Source: Alicyclobacillus pomorum DSM 14955
GTDB taxonomy: Bacteria; Bacillota; Bacilli; Alicyclobacillales; Alicyclobacillaceae
Assembly: GCF_000472905.1 (NCBI RefSeq)
Contig: NZ_AXAR01000007.1
Location: 124,001 to 188,000 of the forward strand
Length of the DNA stretch: 64,000 nucleotides
Direction: 5' to 3'
Made by a program: the position numbers and the translations under genes. The notes under the pieces are model-generated. The model saw nothing but the letters and a program-made list of their open reading frames with translations. It was not told the DNA's origin and ran no database searches. Position 1 is the first letter of the stretch. Every line of letters begins with the position of its first letter. Of the stretch, positions 53,430 through 62,961 are shown piece by piece.

Positions 53430-53455
53430 CAAGGTCTGTCGCTTCAAAGTAAACT
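53426..53455 (+). promoter_or_regulatory. Promoter of the alaS T-box transcript
   Basis: TTGACA (53426-53431), spacer 18, TAAACT (53450-53455). The -35 box overlaps the stop of the small membrane protein gene. Confidence 0.7.
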
Positions 53456-53461
53456 AATTCA

Positions 53462-53696
53462 CAAATGCGAAAGCGATGCGGGAAACAAGTACGCATGCGG
53501 TATCGCCGTCCAGAGAGGACGTCCGTCGGCTGGAAGACGTCTCGGTCAACGTATGCGGAAGCCAGTCCCAAGCGCGTGTAAAGACGCCGGGTTCGCCCGT
53601 TACAGCGACAGAGTGACGGTGTGCAAGAACAAGACACCGTAATCAGGGTGGTACCGCGAGACAAACCTCTCGTCCCTGTGGGACGCGGGGTTTTTT
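53462..53696 (+). promoter_or_regulatory. T-box leader of alaS
   Basis: T-box AGGGTGGTACCGCG at 53645-53658, then a terminator stem made of ACCTCTCGTCCC (from 53665) and GGGACGCGGGGT (from 53680), followed by six T. Upstream, GCGGGAAACAAGTA is the stem I 5' side and AGAGAGGACG the usual AG-bulge region. I could not fix the specifier triplet; GCG triplets (alanine codon) occur near 53567 on the 3' side. Confidence 0.92.
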
Positions 53697-53754
53697 ATAT
53701 GTCCTGAAACTGAAAGGCGCATAGGCATAGGGACGCGAAGCGAGGAGGATCATC

Positions 53755-56397
53755 ATGAAACGACGAACAGCCGCTGAAATTCGCAAGATGTACAAGCAGT
53801 TTTTCTCGGAACAAGGGCACCTCGTCTTGCCGAGTGCAAGTTTGGTGCCGCATGACGACCCCACGTTGTTGTGGATCAACGCCGGGATGGCTCCGTTAAA
53901 ACCGTACTTCGACGGTCGCGTGATCCCGGAGCGGCCGCGGATTGTCACTGCCCAGAAATGTATCCGCACCAACGACATCGAGAACGTGGGGCACACCGCC
54001 CGCCATCACACGATGTTTGAGATGCTCGGCAATTTTTCGTTTGGCGACTACTTCAAACGGGAAGCCATTCACTGGGCATGGACGTTCCTGACAGAGTGGC
54101 TGGAACTGGAGGCGGATCGGCTGTCTGTCACGGTTCATCATTCGGACGACGAAGCCTTCAAGATTTGGCACGAAGAAGTGGGCATCCCGAAGGAGCGCAT
54201 TGTCCTCGGCGATGAAGATAACTTCTGGGAGATTGGCGAAGGCCCCTGCGGCCCGTGTTCAGAGATCTTCTTTGACCGAGGAGAAGTGTACGGCTGTGGG
54301 TCGGCAGACTGTAAACCCGGATGCGACTGCGACCGCTTCTTAGAGATTTGGAACCTTGTGTTCACCCAGTACAACAAAGAGGCGGACGGAAGCTACACGC
54401 CGCTTCCGAAGAAGAATATCGATACTGGGATGGGACTGGAACGCATCGCTTCCGTGCTGCAGGATGTTCCGAACAACTTTGAAACGGATCTGTTTATGCC
54501 CATCATTCAGGCCACGGCGGACGTCGCTGGCGTCGCTTACGGGGAAGACGAGCAGAGAGATGTGCACTTCAAAATCATCGCGGATCACCTTCGGACGGTT
54601 ACGTTTGCGATTGGTGACGGCGTTTTGCCGGGCAATGAAGGGCGCAACTACATCATTCGCAGGTTGTTGCGTCGGGCAGTGCGCAGTGGCCGAAAGCTGG
54701 GCATCGAACGCCCGTTCTTCTTCCAGCTCGTTCACGTGGTGTCCGACATCATGGGAGACGATTACCCAGAAGTGCGAGAGAAAAAGGACTTCATCGGTCG
54801 CGTGGTGCACACAGAGGAAGAGCGGTTCCTAGAAACGCTGGCGGAAGGGGAGTCGCTCTTGCAGGACACGCTCGACCGCTTAAAGCAAGAAGGGAAGACC
54901 GTCTTGTCTGGAGAGGACGCCTTCCGGCTGTATGATACATTTGGATTCCCGATTGACTTGACGGAAGAAATGGCGCAGGAACAAGGTGTATCGGTCGACC
55001 GGGACGGCTTTATGCAACACCTCGAGGAACAGCGTGAACGCGCACGCGCAGCGCGGCAGGCAGCGGAGGGCATGAACTCCGAACGAGGTGTTCTGGAATC
55101 GCTGACGACGCCGAATCAGTTCGTAGGCTACACGCAGTTGGCTACAAACAGTGTGGTCACGGCATTGATTCGCGACAACACCTTGGTAGAGCGATTGGAG
55201 GCCGGTCAGGAAGGTGAAGTTCTGCTGGACGTGACACCGTTCTACGCAGAGAGTGGTGGTCAAGTGGCAGACATCGGCATCCTGCAGAGCCAAGAGGGCA
55301 GCGCGGAAGTGGTTGACGTGAAGAAGGCGCCGCACGGGCAGCATCTGCACCGCGTCCGGGTCCTGTCGGGCCAGTTGACCACAGGACATCCGGTGAAGGC
55401 CGAAGTGAAGGCGGACGTTCGCCGCGATATCGTGAAGAACCACACCGCGACACACCTGCTGCACAAAGCGTTGCGAGAAGTCCTTGGAGAACATGTGACA
55501 CAGGCTGGATCGCTCGTCGAAGGGCCGCGACTCCGGTTTGACTTCTCCCATTTTGGCGCATTGACGCCCGAGGAACTCGCAGAGGTGGAACGGCGTGTCA
55601 ACGACGTCATTTGGCGCGATGAGCCCGTGGAGATTCGTGAGATGGATATCGACGCCGCCAAGTCGATGGGTGCCATGGCGTTGTTTGGGGAAAAATACGG
55701 AAAGGTTGTGCGGGTGGTCAAAGCTGGCGACTACAGCATCGAGTTGTGCGGTGGCTGTCACGTGGAGCGGACCGGGCTGATAGGGTTGTTCAAAATCACG
55801 TCGGAGGCGGGCATTGGCGCCGGTGTCCGACGGATTGAAGCTGTCACGGGGCGCTATGCATATCAATATGTGCGAGCGCAGGAAGAGCTGTTGCAGGATG
55901 CTGCACAATTGCTCAAGACTTCGGTGGCCGAGTTCTTGCCTCGACTGGAACGAGTGCTCGAGGAAGGGCGGCAGTTGGAACGCGAGCTGGAATCTGCGAA
56001 AGCGAAACTGAATCGTGGCCGCGCTGCGGAACTCGCCAACCAGGTGACCGTCGTCGCCGGTATTCCCGTGGTCTCAGCCATCATTCCTGATGTTGACATG
56101 GATGGCCTTCGCCAAACGGTGGACGAACTTCGCGAGAAACTGCAGTCGTACGTCATCGTGCTCGGCAGTGTCGTAGGGGACAAGGTGCAGTTTGTGGCGG
56201 CGGTATCTAAAGATCTGCAAGCCAGGAAGTTGCACGCTGGGCAACTGGTCAAGCGCGTAGCCGCAGTGGCCGGTGGCGGCGGTGGTGGAAGACCTGACCT
56301 GGCCCAGGCGGGTGGAAAAAACCCAGCGAAAGCGCGCGAAGCAGTGGAGTGCGCGGCACAATTTGTCAAGGAGATCGCAGGAGAATCAGAGGGCTGA
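53755..56397 (+). CDS. alaS: Alanyl-tRNA synthetase
   Basis: 880 residues, full length. Class II core: FFSEQGHLVLPSASLVPHDDPTLLWINAGM, RIVTAQKCIRTNDIENVG and FEMLGNFSFGDYF. The editing domain has HTATHLLHKALREVLG and the zinc-site CGGCHVERTG. The C-terminal C-Ala region is rich in Gly (VAGGGGGGRPDLAQAGG). Cys-rich VYGCGSADCKPGCDCDRF is a normal AlaS insertion. ATG 53755 is preceded by GCGAGGAGGA. ireB and ruvX follow as in B. subtilis. Confidence 0.97.
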   Translation: MKRRTAAEIRKMYKQFFSEQGHLVLPSASLVPHDDPTLLWINAGMAPLKPYFDGRVIPERPRIVTAQKCIRTNDIENVGHTARHHTMFEMLGNFSFGDYFKREAIHWAWTFLTEWLELEADRLSVTVHHSDDEAFKIWHEEVGIPKERIVLGDEDNFWEIGEGPCGPCSEIFFDRGEVYGCGSADCKPGCDCDRFLEIWNLVFTQYNKEADGSYTPLPKKNIDTGMGLERIASVLQDVPNNFETDLFMPIIQATADVAGVAYGEDEQRDVHFKIIADHLRTVTFAIGDGVLPGNEGRNYIIRRLLRRAVRSGRKLGIERPFFFQLVHVVSDIMGDDYPEVREKKDFIGRVVHTEEERFLETLAEGESLLQDTLDRLKQEGKTVLSGEDAFRLYDTFGFPIDLTEEMAQEQGVSVDRDGFMQHLEEQRERARAARQAAEGMNSERGVLESLTTPNQFVGYTQLATNSVVTALIRDNTLVERLEAGQEGEVLLDVTPFYAESGGQVADIGILQSQEGSAEVVDVKKAPHGQHLHRVRVLSGQLTTGHPVKAEVKADVRRDIVKNHTATHLLHKALREVLGEHVTQAGSLVEGPRLRFDFSHFGALTPEELAEVERRVNDVIWRDEPVEIREMDIDAAKSMGAMALFGEKYGKVVRVVKAGDYSIELCGGCHVERTGLIGLFKITSEAGIGAGVRRIEAVTGRYAYQYVRAQEELLQDAAQLLKTSVAEFLPRLERVLEEGRQLERELESAKAKLNRGRAAELANQVTVVAGIPVVSAIIPDVDMDGLRQTVDELREKLQSYVIVLGSVVGDKVQFVAAVSKDLQARKLHAGQLVKRVAAVAGGGGGGRPDLAQAGGKNPAKAREAVECAAQFVKEIAGESEG

Positions 56398-56489
56398 GCG
56401 AATCATTTACCATGAGGGGTTTCGATGGAGTGTTTACGCCATGGAAACAGAGTACAGTGATTGTTTGCGAAGGGGTGGCCGCTTTGAAC

Positions 56490-56753
56490 ATGGACGAAAC
56501 GATGCGGTTTGAAGCCAAATCTGAGAATGAGGAGGCACGTCGCGCGTTCCAACTCGCCTATCAGGCACTGTCCGAAAAAGGCTACAACCCGGTTTACCAG
56601 ATTGCTGGGTATCTCATTTCTGGAGATCCAGCGTACATCACCAGCCATCTCGATGCACGCAATACCATTCGCAGGATTGAGCGCGACGAGTTGATTGAGG
56701 AACTGGTACGGGCATACGCGGAGAATTTTCAAGATGAGAACGCTCGGGGTTGA
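56490..56753 (+). CDS. ireB: IreB family regulatory protein (DUF965/YrzL)
   Basis: 87 residues. DETMRFEAKSENEEARRAFQ and LSEKGYNPVYQIAGYLISGDPAYI are diagnostic of IreB, a substrate of the IreK/PrkC kinase and a negative regulator of cephalosporin tolerance in enterococci; the DETM threonine region corresponds to the phosphorylated site. The start is uncertain: ATG 56490, or TTG 56484, which sits better on AAGGGGTGG. Its 3' end overlaps ruvX by 20 bases. Confidence 0.9.
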   Translation: MDETMRFEAKSENEEARRAFQLAYQALSEKGYNPVYQIAGYLISGDPAYITSHLDARNTIRRIERDELIEELVRAYAENFQDENARG

Positions 56754-57162
56754 CTACGGACTTGCGAAGATTGGCCTTGCTATCAGTGATCCGACAGGAT
56801 TGCTGGCGCAGGGCCTGTCCGTGTTGCGGCGAACGAGCGATGAGCAGGCTGTTGAAGCCATTGTGAACGTCATTCGGGAGTACGACGTCAAACAAGTTGT
56901 CGTAGGACTGCCACGACACATGAATGGTTCCATCGGTGAACGCGCAGAGCAGTGCCAGGCGTTTGCCGATTTGATTGAAAAAGCGGCAGGCATTCCGGTC
57001 CATATGTATGACGAGCGGTTGACTTCGGTGGCTGCTGAACGCATGCTCATCGGTGCGAACGTACGGAGGGACAAGCGGAAGAAAGTCGTGGACGAGGTAG
57101 CGGCAACGTTGATGCTGCAGGGCTACCTCGACCGCCAATCGCACCAACGCGACGTAACGTGA
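56734..57162 (+). CDS. ruvX: Putative Holliday junction resolvase / rRNA-processing nuclease RuvX (YqgF)
   Basis: 142-residue RNase H-fold protein. LGVDYGLAKIGLAISDPTG (first catalytic Asp), VVVGLPRHMNGS, and MYDERLTSVAAERML (Glu) then KVVDEVAATLMLQGYL (last Asp). ATG 56734 inside the end of ireB is the start that matches the family N-terminus. Order alaS-ireB-ruvX-mltG is as in B. subtilis, but the yrzB (DUF1292) gene that usually follows is absent; about 96 bases separate ruvX from mltG, with a weak C+G-rich hairpin and CTCTTTT near 57175-57213. Confidence 0.93.
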   Translation: MRTLGVDYGLAKIGLAISDPTGLLAQGLSVLRRTSDEQAVEAIVNVIREYDVKQVVVGLPRHMNGSIGERAEQCQAFADLIEKAAGIPVHMYDERLTSVAAERMLIGANVRRDKRKKVVDEVAATLMLQGYLDRQSHQRDVT

Positions 57163-57258
57163 ACAGGACGTCGTCCGCCCAGCGCCGACAGCGCGGGGCA
57201 GGCGGCTCTTTTGTGCGCAGACCGCGTATTGTACAACGGTGAGGTGAGGAAAACCAAC

Positions 57259-58341
57259 GTGTGGAATTCACAGGAACGTGGCCACCGTCCAGGGAAGTGG
57301 CGGCGCGGCGTGAGGAACGCCATTCTGCTTCTGTTGCTGGCGGTCATCCTCCTCGCTGGGGGGGCCACGTATTACACGTATCGCGAATTTGCTCCACCAC
57401 AGAGCACGGGGCGACTCGTCGACGTCGACATCGCAAAAGGTGAGTCTACGTCGGAGCTTGGTCAGGAATTACAGCGGATTGGTCTCATTCGGAACGCGTG
57501 GGTCTTCCGGATGTATGTCAGATTCCGAGACGGGGGAGACAGGTTCCTGGCGGGGCACTACCAAGTCCGTCAAGGTACAGGCATCCCGGAACTGGTCTCC
57601 ATATTTGCGGATGGTGCCGTCGTGAGCAACGCCGTGTCGGTGACCATCCCGGAGGGCTACACGGTCGTTCAAATTGCGGATAAACTAGCTGCCCTGAACG
57701 TATGCAGCAAGAGCGCTTTTCTGAAGGAAGTGCAGTCTGGATCCTTCAATGCGCCTTTTCTTTCCAAATTACCACACAATCCGGCCATCAAGTACCGCCT
57801 GGAAGGGTACTTGTTTCCGGATACCTATCAATTTGTCCGCGGGGAGTCCGCACACACCGTGGTGCAAGAAATGCTCAATGACTTTGCGGAACACGTGAAC
57901 GCCAGTGTGCTGCAGCGCTTGCAGAAGGCCGGATTAACGCTCCCGCAAGCAATCACGGAGGCGTCTTTGGTGGAAAAGGAAGCCAAGGTGAATCGGGAGC
58001 GCCCCATCATTGCCAGTGTGATACAGAACCGGTTGCACAAGTCCATGAAGCTGCAGATTGATGCTACGCTGGAGTACATTTTGGGGCACAAGGACGTATT
58101 GAGCACGAAAGATACGGAAGTGAACGATCCGTACAACACTTATCGAAATCCCGGCCTTCCACCGGGCCCCATTGCCAATCCAGGGATGGCGTCGATTCTG
58201 GCTGTGATTCAACCCGCGCATACTTCGTATTTGTACTACGTCGTGAAGAACGATGGGACAGGCGAACACTACTTCGCCGAGACGTATCCCGAGCAGTTGC
58301 ACAATGAAGCGTTGAGTCAAAAGAACTTGCACACACATTAG
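57259..58341 (+). CDS. mltG: Endolytic murein transglycosylase MltG (YceG-like)
   Basis: 360-residue membrane-bound enzyme that cuts nascent glycan strands. One N-terminal helix (NAILLLLLAVILLAGGATYYTY), LysM-like region, then YLFPDTYQF, the catalytic Glu in ITEASLVEKEAK, SVIQNRLHKSMKLQIDATLEYILG and YNTYRNPGLPPGPIANPGMASI. GTG 57259 follows GAGGTGAGG by nine bases. Followed by a strong terminator. Confidence 0.94.
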   Translation: MWNSQERGHRPGKWRRGVRNAILLLLLAVILLAGGATYYTYREFAPPQSTGRLVDVDIAKGESTSELGQELQRIGLIRNAWVFRMYVRFRDGGDRFLAGHYQVRQGTGIPELVSIFADGAVVSNAVSVTIPEGYTVVQIADKLAALNVCSKSAFLKEVQSGSFNAPFLSKLPHNPAIKYRLEGYLFPDTYQFVRGESAHTVVQEMLNDFAEHVNASVLQRLQKAGLTLPQAITEASLVEKEAKVNRERPIIASVIQNRLHKSMKLQIDATLEYILGHKDVLSTKDTEVNDPYNTYRNPGLPPGPIANPGMASILAVIQPAHTSYLYYVVKNDGTGEHYFAETYPEQLHNEALSQKNLHTH

Positions 58342-58376
58342 CGGTAGCGCTCGACCTTCGAAGCCAGCTCTACCTC

Positions 58377-58406
58377 AACAAGCCACCCCTGGGGTGGCTT
58401 GTTTTC
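58377..58406 (+). terminator. Terminator after mltG
   Basis: Twelve-base perfect stem (58377-58388 with 58392-58403), loop CTG, then T run. Confidence 0.9.
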
Positions 58407-58474
58407 GTATTGGTGAGTGCACAGCAGGCATTCGCTTGCGGTTGCAGGGCACACTATCCGAAGGAGATGGCTGC

Positions 58475-58531
58475 GTGGCAAACATCATTCGCCTCCCTGA
58501 ACAACGATACAGGCTGGCTGTTCGTAGATGA
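58475..58531 (+). CDS. Possible 18-residue upstream peptide
   Basis: GTG 58475 stands eight bases after a good AAGGAG and opens an 18-codon frame, VANIIRLPEQRYRLAVRR, ending TGA 35 bases before the penicillin-binding protein start, whose own ribosome site is weak. This could be a leader peptide that feeds ribosomes to the next gene. Coding is not proven. Confidence 0.35.
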   Translation: MANIIRLPEQRYRLAVRR

Positions 58532-58565
58532 TGATCCCCTAACTCTTGCGATGTGGTGAAGAATC

Positions 58566-60074
58566 GTGCGCAAACGCCGTATCTTTTGGCTCAACCTGTT
58601 TTCTCTACTCGCCATGGCCGTACTTTTGGCTCGCGTGTTCCAGCAGACCGTATTGCCGCCCGCATCCATTTCGAAGATGGGGCGTTGGCAAGATACATGG
58701 CCCGCGAAGGCGGACCTTGAGCATTTTGATGTACTGCAAGTAGACGACGGCCGCGGCAGAGTCCTCTACCGCAACGGGGCTCCTTGGTCCGGCCAGTGGC
58801 AGCGGGTTCAGTGGTCTGGTGTGGGCATGCGGGTACACAGCGAGCAGGTTCCACCCTTGCTGGCGAATCCCCTGGTCGGCGTGGTTGGACTTCCGGACAA
58901 GTGGCCAGACGCAGAGCGGGCCGTCGCGGAGCAGGGCCGTTCGGGGCTGGAATATACGTTTGATCAGACACTCCAGTCGCGCAGACCGGGTTTCGTCGCC
59001 AGGCTGCGGTCGCCGACGCACAATGTGTACAACCCTCAATGGTTTGGGATTCAGGCGGTACCCGGTGCGGACGTGCGTACTTCTATCGATCCGGCGTGGC
59101 AAACCGTAGCACAGCGCGCCCTGCGCAACGCTCACGTCGCGAACGGAGCCGTTGTGGTCCTGGACGTTAAGACGAATGAAGCGCTGGCTATCGCCGGCGT
59201 CAAAGCGGAGCGCGTAGATCCGAGGGTGGCGCTGTCTGCCCAGACACCCGGATCCATCTTTAAATTGGTCACTGCTGCTGCCGCTCTCGATGCGTTCCGC
59301 TACCGTCCGGACTCGCAATTTTACTGTTCAGGCGGCATCCACATCCCTGGTGTCTCCATGAACTGCTGGACCGCACACGGCGCATTGTCGCTGATTGCTG
59401 GGATTGCGCAATCGTGTGATACCGCGTTTGCGGAAGTTGGAATGGCTCTTGGCAGGGCAGGGCTGGAGACGGAAGCGCGCCGACTTTACCTGGACGAGAC
59501 CCATTTGCAGTCCATCAATGGTCGGCCTGTGCTTGCGGAGGCAGACGCGGGAGCGGTGTTTCGGCATTCCGGCACGGACGACGGGCTGTTGGCCAATACC
59601 TCCATCGGCCAAGAAGACGTGCGGATGACGCCGCTGCAGGCAGCCAATGTGGCGCGGACGGTTGCCATCGGTGGTCAAATGAGCAGGGTGCGGGTGGCTT
59701 TGGATGCAGAGAAACATGGGAAAGCCATCTTGACGTTCCGGGGGTATGACCATGTTCGCGCGATGTCGCGACATGCTGCGTACTGGATTGGCGTCGGCAT
59801 GCGGGAGGCCGTTCTGTCGCGGTCTGGCACGGCACACGCGCTGGCGCACCACCCTGTGCACGCGGCCGTCAAAACGGGAACCGCGGAACTGGGTAAGTCT
59901 CCACGGGTAAATGGTTGGATTGCTGGGTTTGCACCGTATGAACACCCCGACATTGCGTTTGCCGTCTATGTGGGCAACAGCGGCTCTGACCAAGCACACC
60001 AGGCCGTTCGTCGGATCACGTGGAACCTGTTGGATGCGTACAGGCAGTTTCACCCACACTCCGACATACGTTAA
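58566..60074 (+). CDS. Class B penicillin-binding protein (transpeptidase)
   Basis: 502 residues, one N-terminal membrane helix ([20 protein letters not shown]), a short pedestal, and a transpeptidase domain. Active-site motifs: SxxK as SIFK with Ser about 230, second motif SCD at about 283-285 in QSCDTAFAE, and KTG at about 436 in VKTGTAEL. The second motif has Asp where FtsI-type enzymes have Asn; PBP2/MrdA types also use Asp. It is shorter than FtsI and lacks PASTA domains, recalling sporulation PBPs such as PbpI or SpoVD relatives. Location just before sigK would fit a sporulation role. Confidence 0.85.
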   Translation: MRKRRIFWLNLFSLLAMAVLLARVFQQTVLPPASISKMGRWQDTWPAKADLEHFDVLQVDDGRGRVLYRNGAPWSGQWQRVQWSGVGMRVHSEQVPPLLANPLVGVVGLPDKWPDAERAVAEQGRSGLEYTFDQTLQSRRPGFVARLRSPTHNVYNPQWFGIQAVPGADVRTSIDPAWQTVAQRALRNAHVANGAVVVLDVKTNEALAIAGVKAERVDPRVALSAQTPGSIFKLVTAAAALDAFRYRPDSQFYCSGGIHIPGVSMNCWTAHGALSLIAGIAQSCDTAFAEVGMALGRAGLETEARRLYLDETHLQSINGRPVLAEADAGAVFRHSGTDDGLLANTSIGQEDVRMTPLQAANVARTVAIGGQMSRVRVALDAEKHGKAILTFRGYDHVRAMSRHAAYWIGVGMREAVLSRSGTAHALAHHPVHAAVKTGTAELGKSPRVNGWIAGFAPYEHPDIAFAVYVGNSGSDQAHQAVRRITWNLLDAYRQFHPHSDIR

Positions 60075-60103
60075 TGACAGCGGCCCGGATGGAGGTGGGA
60101 CCA

Positions 60104-60808
60104 TTGCCTGGCATTCTCACTTTGCTTGCACTCGTGTTGAAGGATGTTTCGGTCTTTGTCTCCTACGTCAAAAACAACGCATTTCCTCAACCGTTGACGG
60201 CCGAAGAAGAAGCGGCATGCATTGAACGTATGTTTGCAGGGGATGGCACAGCGCGGAACAAACTCATTGAGCACAATCTGCGCCTCGTCGCGCACTTGGC
60301 CAAAAAATTCGAGGGCTCTGGAGAGGACGCGGACGACCTGATTTCCATTGGTACCATTGGACTGATCAAGGCAGTGGAGAGCTATCACCCAGACAAAGGA
60401 ACCAAGCTCGCCACATTCGCAGCCCGCTGTATCAACAACGAGATCCTCATGTACCTGCGCAGCAATCGCAAGCACAAACGCGACACGTCGTTGTACGACC
60501 CCATCGGGACGGACAAGGACGGCAATGAGATGACGCTTGTGGACTTGTTGGGGACGGATCCGGACGAGATTGTAGATCAGGTGGATTTCTCGTGGGAAAA
60601 GCAAAAGATGTTTGAAAACTTGCCTCTACTTCCTGACAGGGAGCGAGAAGTGATCTGCAAGCGGTTTGGCATTCCGGATGGAGAGGAGCGAACGCAGCGC
60701 GAAATTGCCTCAGAACTTGGCATTTCGAGATCTTACGTCTCGCGAATTGAACGGAAGGCGTTGAACAAGCTCTACGACCAACTGCGGGCGGGACGAGGCC
60801 TTCACTGA
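60104..60808 (+). CDS. sigK: RNA polymerase sporulation sigma factor, pro-sigma-K
   Basis: 234 residues. After a 20-residue hydrophobic pro-sequence ([20 protein letters not shown]) comes [12 protein letters not shown], identical to the processed N-terminus of B. subtilis sigma-K. Region 2 has [30 protein letters not shown] and region 4 [24 protein letters not shown]. The gene is whole, not split by a skin-like element. TTG 60104 follows GGAGGTG by six bases; upstream in-frame codons overlap the PBP gene. Drives late mother-cell genes for coat and cortex. Confidence 0.95.
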   Translation: MPGILTLLALVLKDVSVFVSYVKNNAFPQPLTAEEEAACIERMFAGDGTARNKLIEHNLRLVAHLAKKFEGSGEDADDLISIGTIGLIKAVESYHPDKGTKLATFAARCINNEILMYLRSNRKHKRDTSLYDPIGTDKDGNEMTLVDLLGTDPDEIVDQVDFSWEKQKMFENLPLLPDREREVICKRFGIPDGEERTQREIASELGISRSYVSRIERKALNKLYDQLRAGRGLH

Positions 60809-61024
60809 AACGATTGCGCGACTGTTGCCTGGTGACCTGTCGGATGGACAGGGTGGCTTGGGCAGTGACTTGCTTCCATGCGGTCAATCGGAGACAGCGG
60901 TGCTCTGCCACTGGCGTACCGCTGTCTTTGCCTCCATTTGTGCGTGTGTGATACAGTTTGGATTACTGAGTTCCATGAAATCTTGGAACGAAAGGCACAC
61001 AGCAAGTCTGGAGGCTGGGTATAC

Positions 61025-61567
61025 ATGCGTTGGTTGGAGCGGCTGCGGCCAGATGCATACGTGGCGGAAGTGGCCGATATTGACTTGGACAAGCTGCGGG
61101 AGCAGGGATACCGCCTCCTCCTGACCGATTTGGACAACACCTTGGTGCCGTGGAACCATCCGGAGGTTTCAGAAGACTTGGCGGATTGGTTGCAGCAGGC
61201 GAAGAACAAAGGATTCCAGGTGTGCATTGTGTCCAATAATCACGGCCCGCGCGTGGAGAAATTTGCCGCAAAGGCGGACGTTGCGTTCATTGCTGGTGCA
61301 AAAAAACCGAAACCCGCTGCGTTTCTCCAGGCGATGGAGCGATTTCGAGCGACGCCGGAGACTACCGTGATGGTAGGAGACCAGTTGTTTACCGATATCC
61401 GCGGTGGAAACCGCTGCGGCTTACATACGATTCTGGTATTACCCATCCATCCTAAAGAGTGGTGGGGAACGCGGCTGGTGCGGCGGGTGGAACGGATTGC
61501 TATGTACATGTTGGTACGTCGGGGACTCGTTGTCCCGGAAAGAAAGGTGAAGCAGGAGAATGAGTGA
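61025..61567 (+). CDS. yqeG: YqeG family HAD IIIA-type phosphatase
   Basis: 180 residues. LLLTDLDNTLVPWN is HAD motif I (DxDxT), IVSNNH motif II, KPKPAAF the Lys motif and VMVGDQLFTDIRGGNR motif III. ATG 61025, behind TGGAGG, gives the family N-terminus MRWLERLRPDAYVAEV; longer in-frame starts are unlikely. Overlaps the yqeH start. In B. subtilis the same pair is followed by aroD(E). Confidence 0.93.
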   Translation: MRWLERLRPDAYVAEVADIDLDKLREQGYRLLLTDLDNTLVPWNHPEVSEDLADWLQQAKNKGFQVCIVSNNHGPRVEKFAAKADVAFIAGAKKPKPAAFLQAMERFRATPETTVMVGDQLFTDIRGGNRCGLHTILVLPIHPKEWWGTRLVRRVERIAMYMLVRRGLVVPERKVKQENE

Positions 61568-62765
61568 ACACCAAGAAGATCGCGCAGCGCTTGTGCGTTG
61601 CACTGGCTGCGGAATTGAGTTGCAAAGCGAATCCCCGGACCATCCCGGTTACGTCCCGGAGAGCGCGCTGTCCAGAGAATCTCCAGTTTGTCGGCGGTGC
61701 TTCCGTATCCGCCACTACGGCGAGTTTTCGCGCATTGTGGTGCCGCACGACGTCTACGAGCGTGAAGTATCCACCATCTCCTCGCATCCGGGGCTCGTGT
61801 TTTACGTCATCGACGTGTTTGATCTGCCAGGCTCTGTGATCCCTGGATTGGCCAAGTTGATTGGGACCAGCCGCGTGGTTGCGGTTGTCAATAAAGTGGA
61901 TCTGCTGCCCAAAGAAGTGCATGTGGAAGCGTTGGAGCAATGGATCCGCAAGGAACTGCTGACAACAGGTGTGGCATTGTCCGAAGTGTTGTTTGTCAGT
62001 GGACGGAGCGGGCGCGGCATCCGCGACGTACTTGAGACGATGGAGCGTTACCGCACAGACGCTGTCTACGTGGTCGGTATGGCAAACGTGGGGAAGTCGA
62101 CCATGCTCAATCGACTCGTGGATAGGTTGGAGCGCCATCAGCCATTTACCGCATCACGCGTTCCCGGCACCACCATCGGCATGGTCAGCACGCGCGTGAC
62201 GTTGCCGAACGGAGACAAGACTGTGCTGGTGGATACGCCTGGTTTGATTCATGGAGATAGGGTCATTGACAAGCTCTGTGGCTCCTGCCTCAAGACGGCC
62301 ACACCCCAACAACCCATTCGTCCGAAAATCTACCAATTGGACGCCGGTCAATCGGTGTGGATGGGTGGATTCGCCCGTTTCGACTTTGTTTCAGGACCGC
62401 ATCAGCCCGTGGTGTTCTACGTCAGTAACGACCTTGTCCTGCACCGCACAAAGCTGGAAAAAGCGGCAGCTTTCGGAGAACAGCACGCGGATGACATTCT
62501 CAAGGTACCGTGTCCCGAGTGCCGCGAAAGTCTAGGTTCGCTTCGCCCTCTCTCCATCCGGTCTTCACGTCAGAGACCGATTCCGGGAGAAACAGAGCGC
62601 GTACTGGAAGTGCCCACGCACGGATGCGACATCGTCCTCTCTGGCTTAGGGTGGATGGTTTTGCAAGGTCAGAACATTCGCGGGACGCTGTGGGTACCGG
62701 AAGACGTGCGCGTAACCACGCGCCCGCGGCTCGTCGGGCATTTGAGCAGGGGCGCGCGCGTGTAA
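61560..62765 (+). CDS. yqeH: Ribosome biogenesis GTPase YqeH
   Basis: 401-residue circularly permuted GTPase for 30S assembly. The N-terminal zinc finger has CTGC and CRRC; the motif order is permuted, G4 VVNKVDLL before G1 GMANVGKSTML and G3 VDTPGLI, with G2-like TTIGM between. The C-terminal domain carries CPEC. ATG 61560 lies inside the end of yqeG, ten bases after AAGGTG. Confidence 0.95.
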   Translation: MSEHQEDRAALVRCTGCGIELQSESPDHPGYVPESALSRESPVCRRCFRIRHYGEFSRIVVPHDVYEREVSTISSHPGLVFYVIDVFDLPGSVIPGLAKLIGTSRVVAVVNKVDLLPKEVHVEALEQWIRKELLTTGVALSEVLFVSGRSGRGIRDVLETMERYRTDAVYVVGMANVGKSTMLNRLVDRLERHQPFTASRVPGTTIGMVSTRVTLPNGDKTVLVDTPGLIHGDRVIDKLCGSCLKTATPQQPIRPKIYQLDAGQSVWMGGFARFDFVSGPHQPVVFYVSNDLVLHRTKLEKAAAFGEQHADDILKVPCPECRESLGSLRPLSIRSSRQRPIPGETERVLEVPTHGCDIVLSGLGWMVLQGQNIRGTLWVPEDVRVTTRPRLVGHLSRGARV

Positions 62766-62961
62766 CGTTCGCCCTCGTCACACATTGGGCCGTCGAGGGG
62801 CCACCTCTATGAAACTGTTGTGATAATGTCGATTCGCTTGCAATACACCTAGATCAATAAGACGCGCGAAACCGTGGTTTCCATGGACCGTGTTCTGGAC
62901 ATGCTGACGGTAGGGCGCAATCTAGGTGGTGGGTGGATTGATAGAATCGGATAGGAGAACA

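Noticed and set aside
60104-60808. Split sigK (skin-like element)
   Set aside because: The frame is continuous from pro-sequence to region 4, so no excision is needed.
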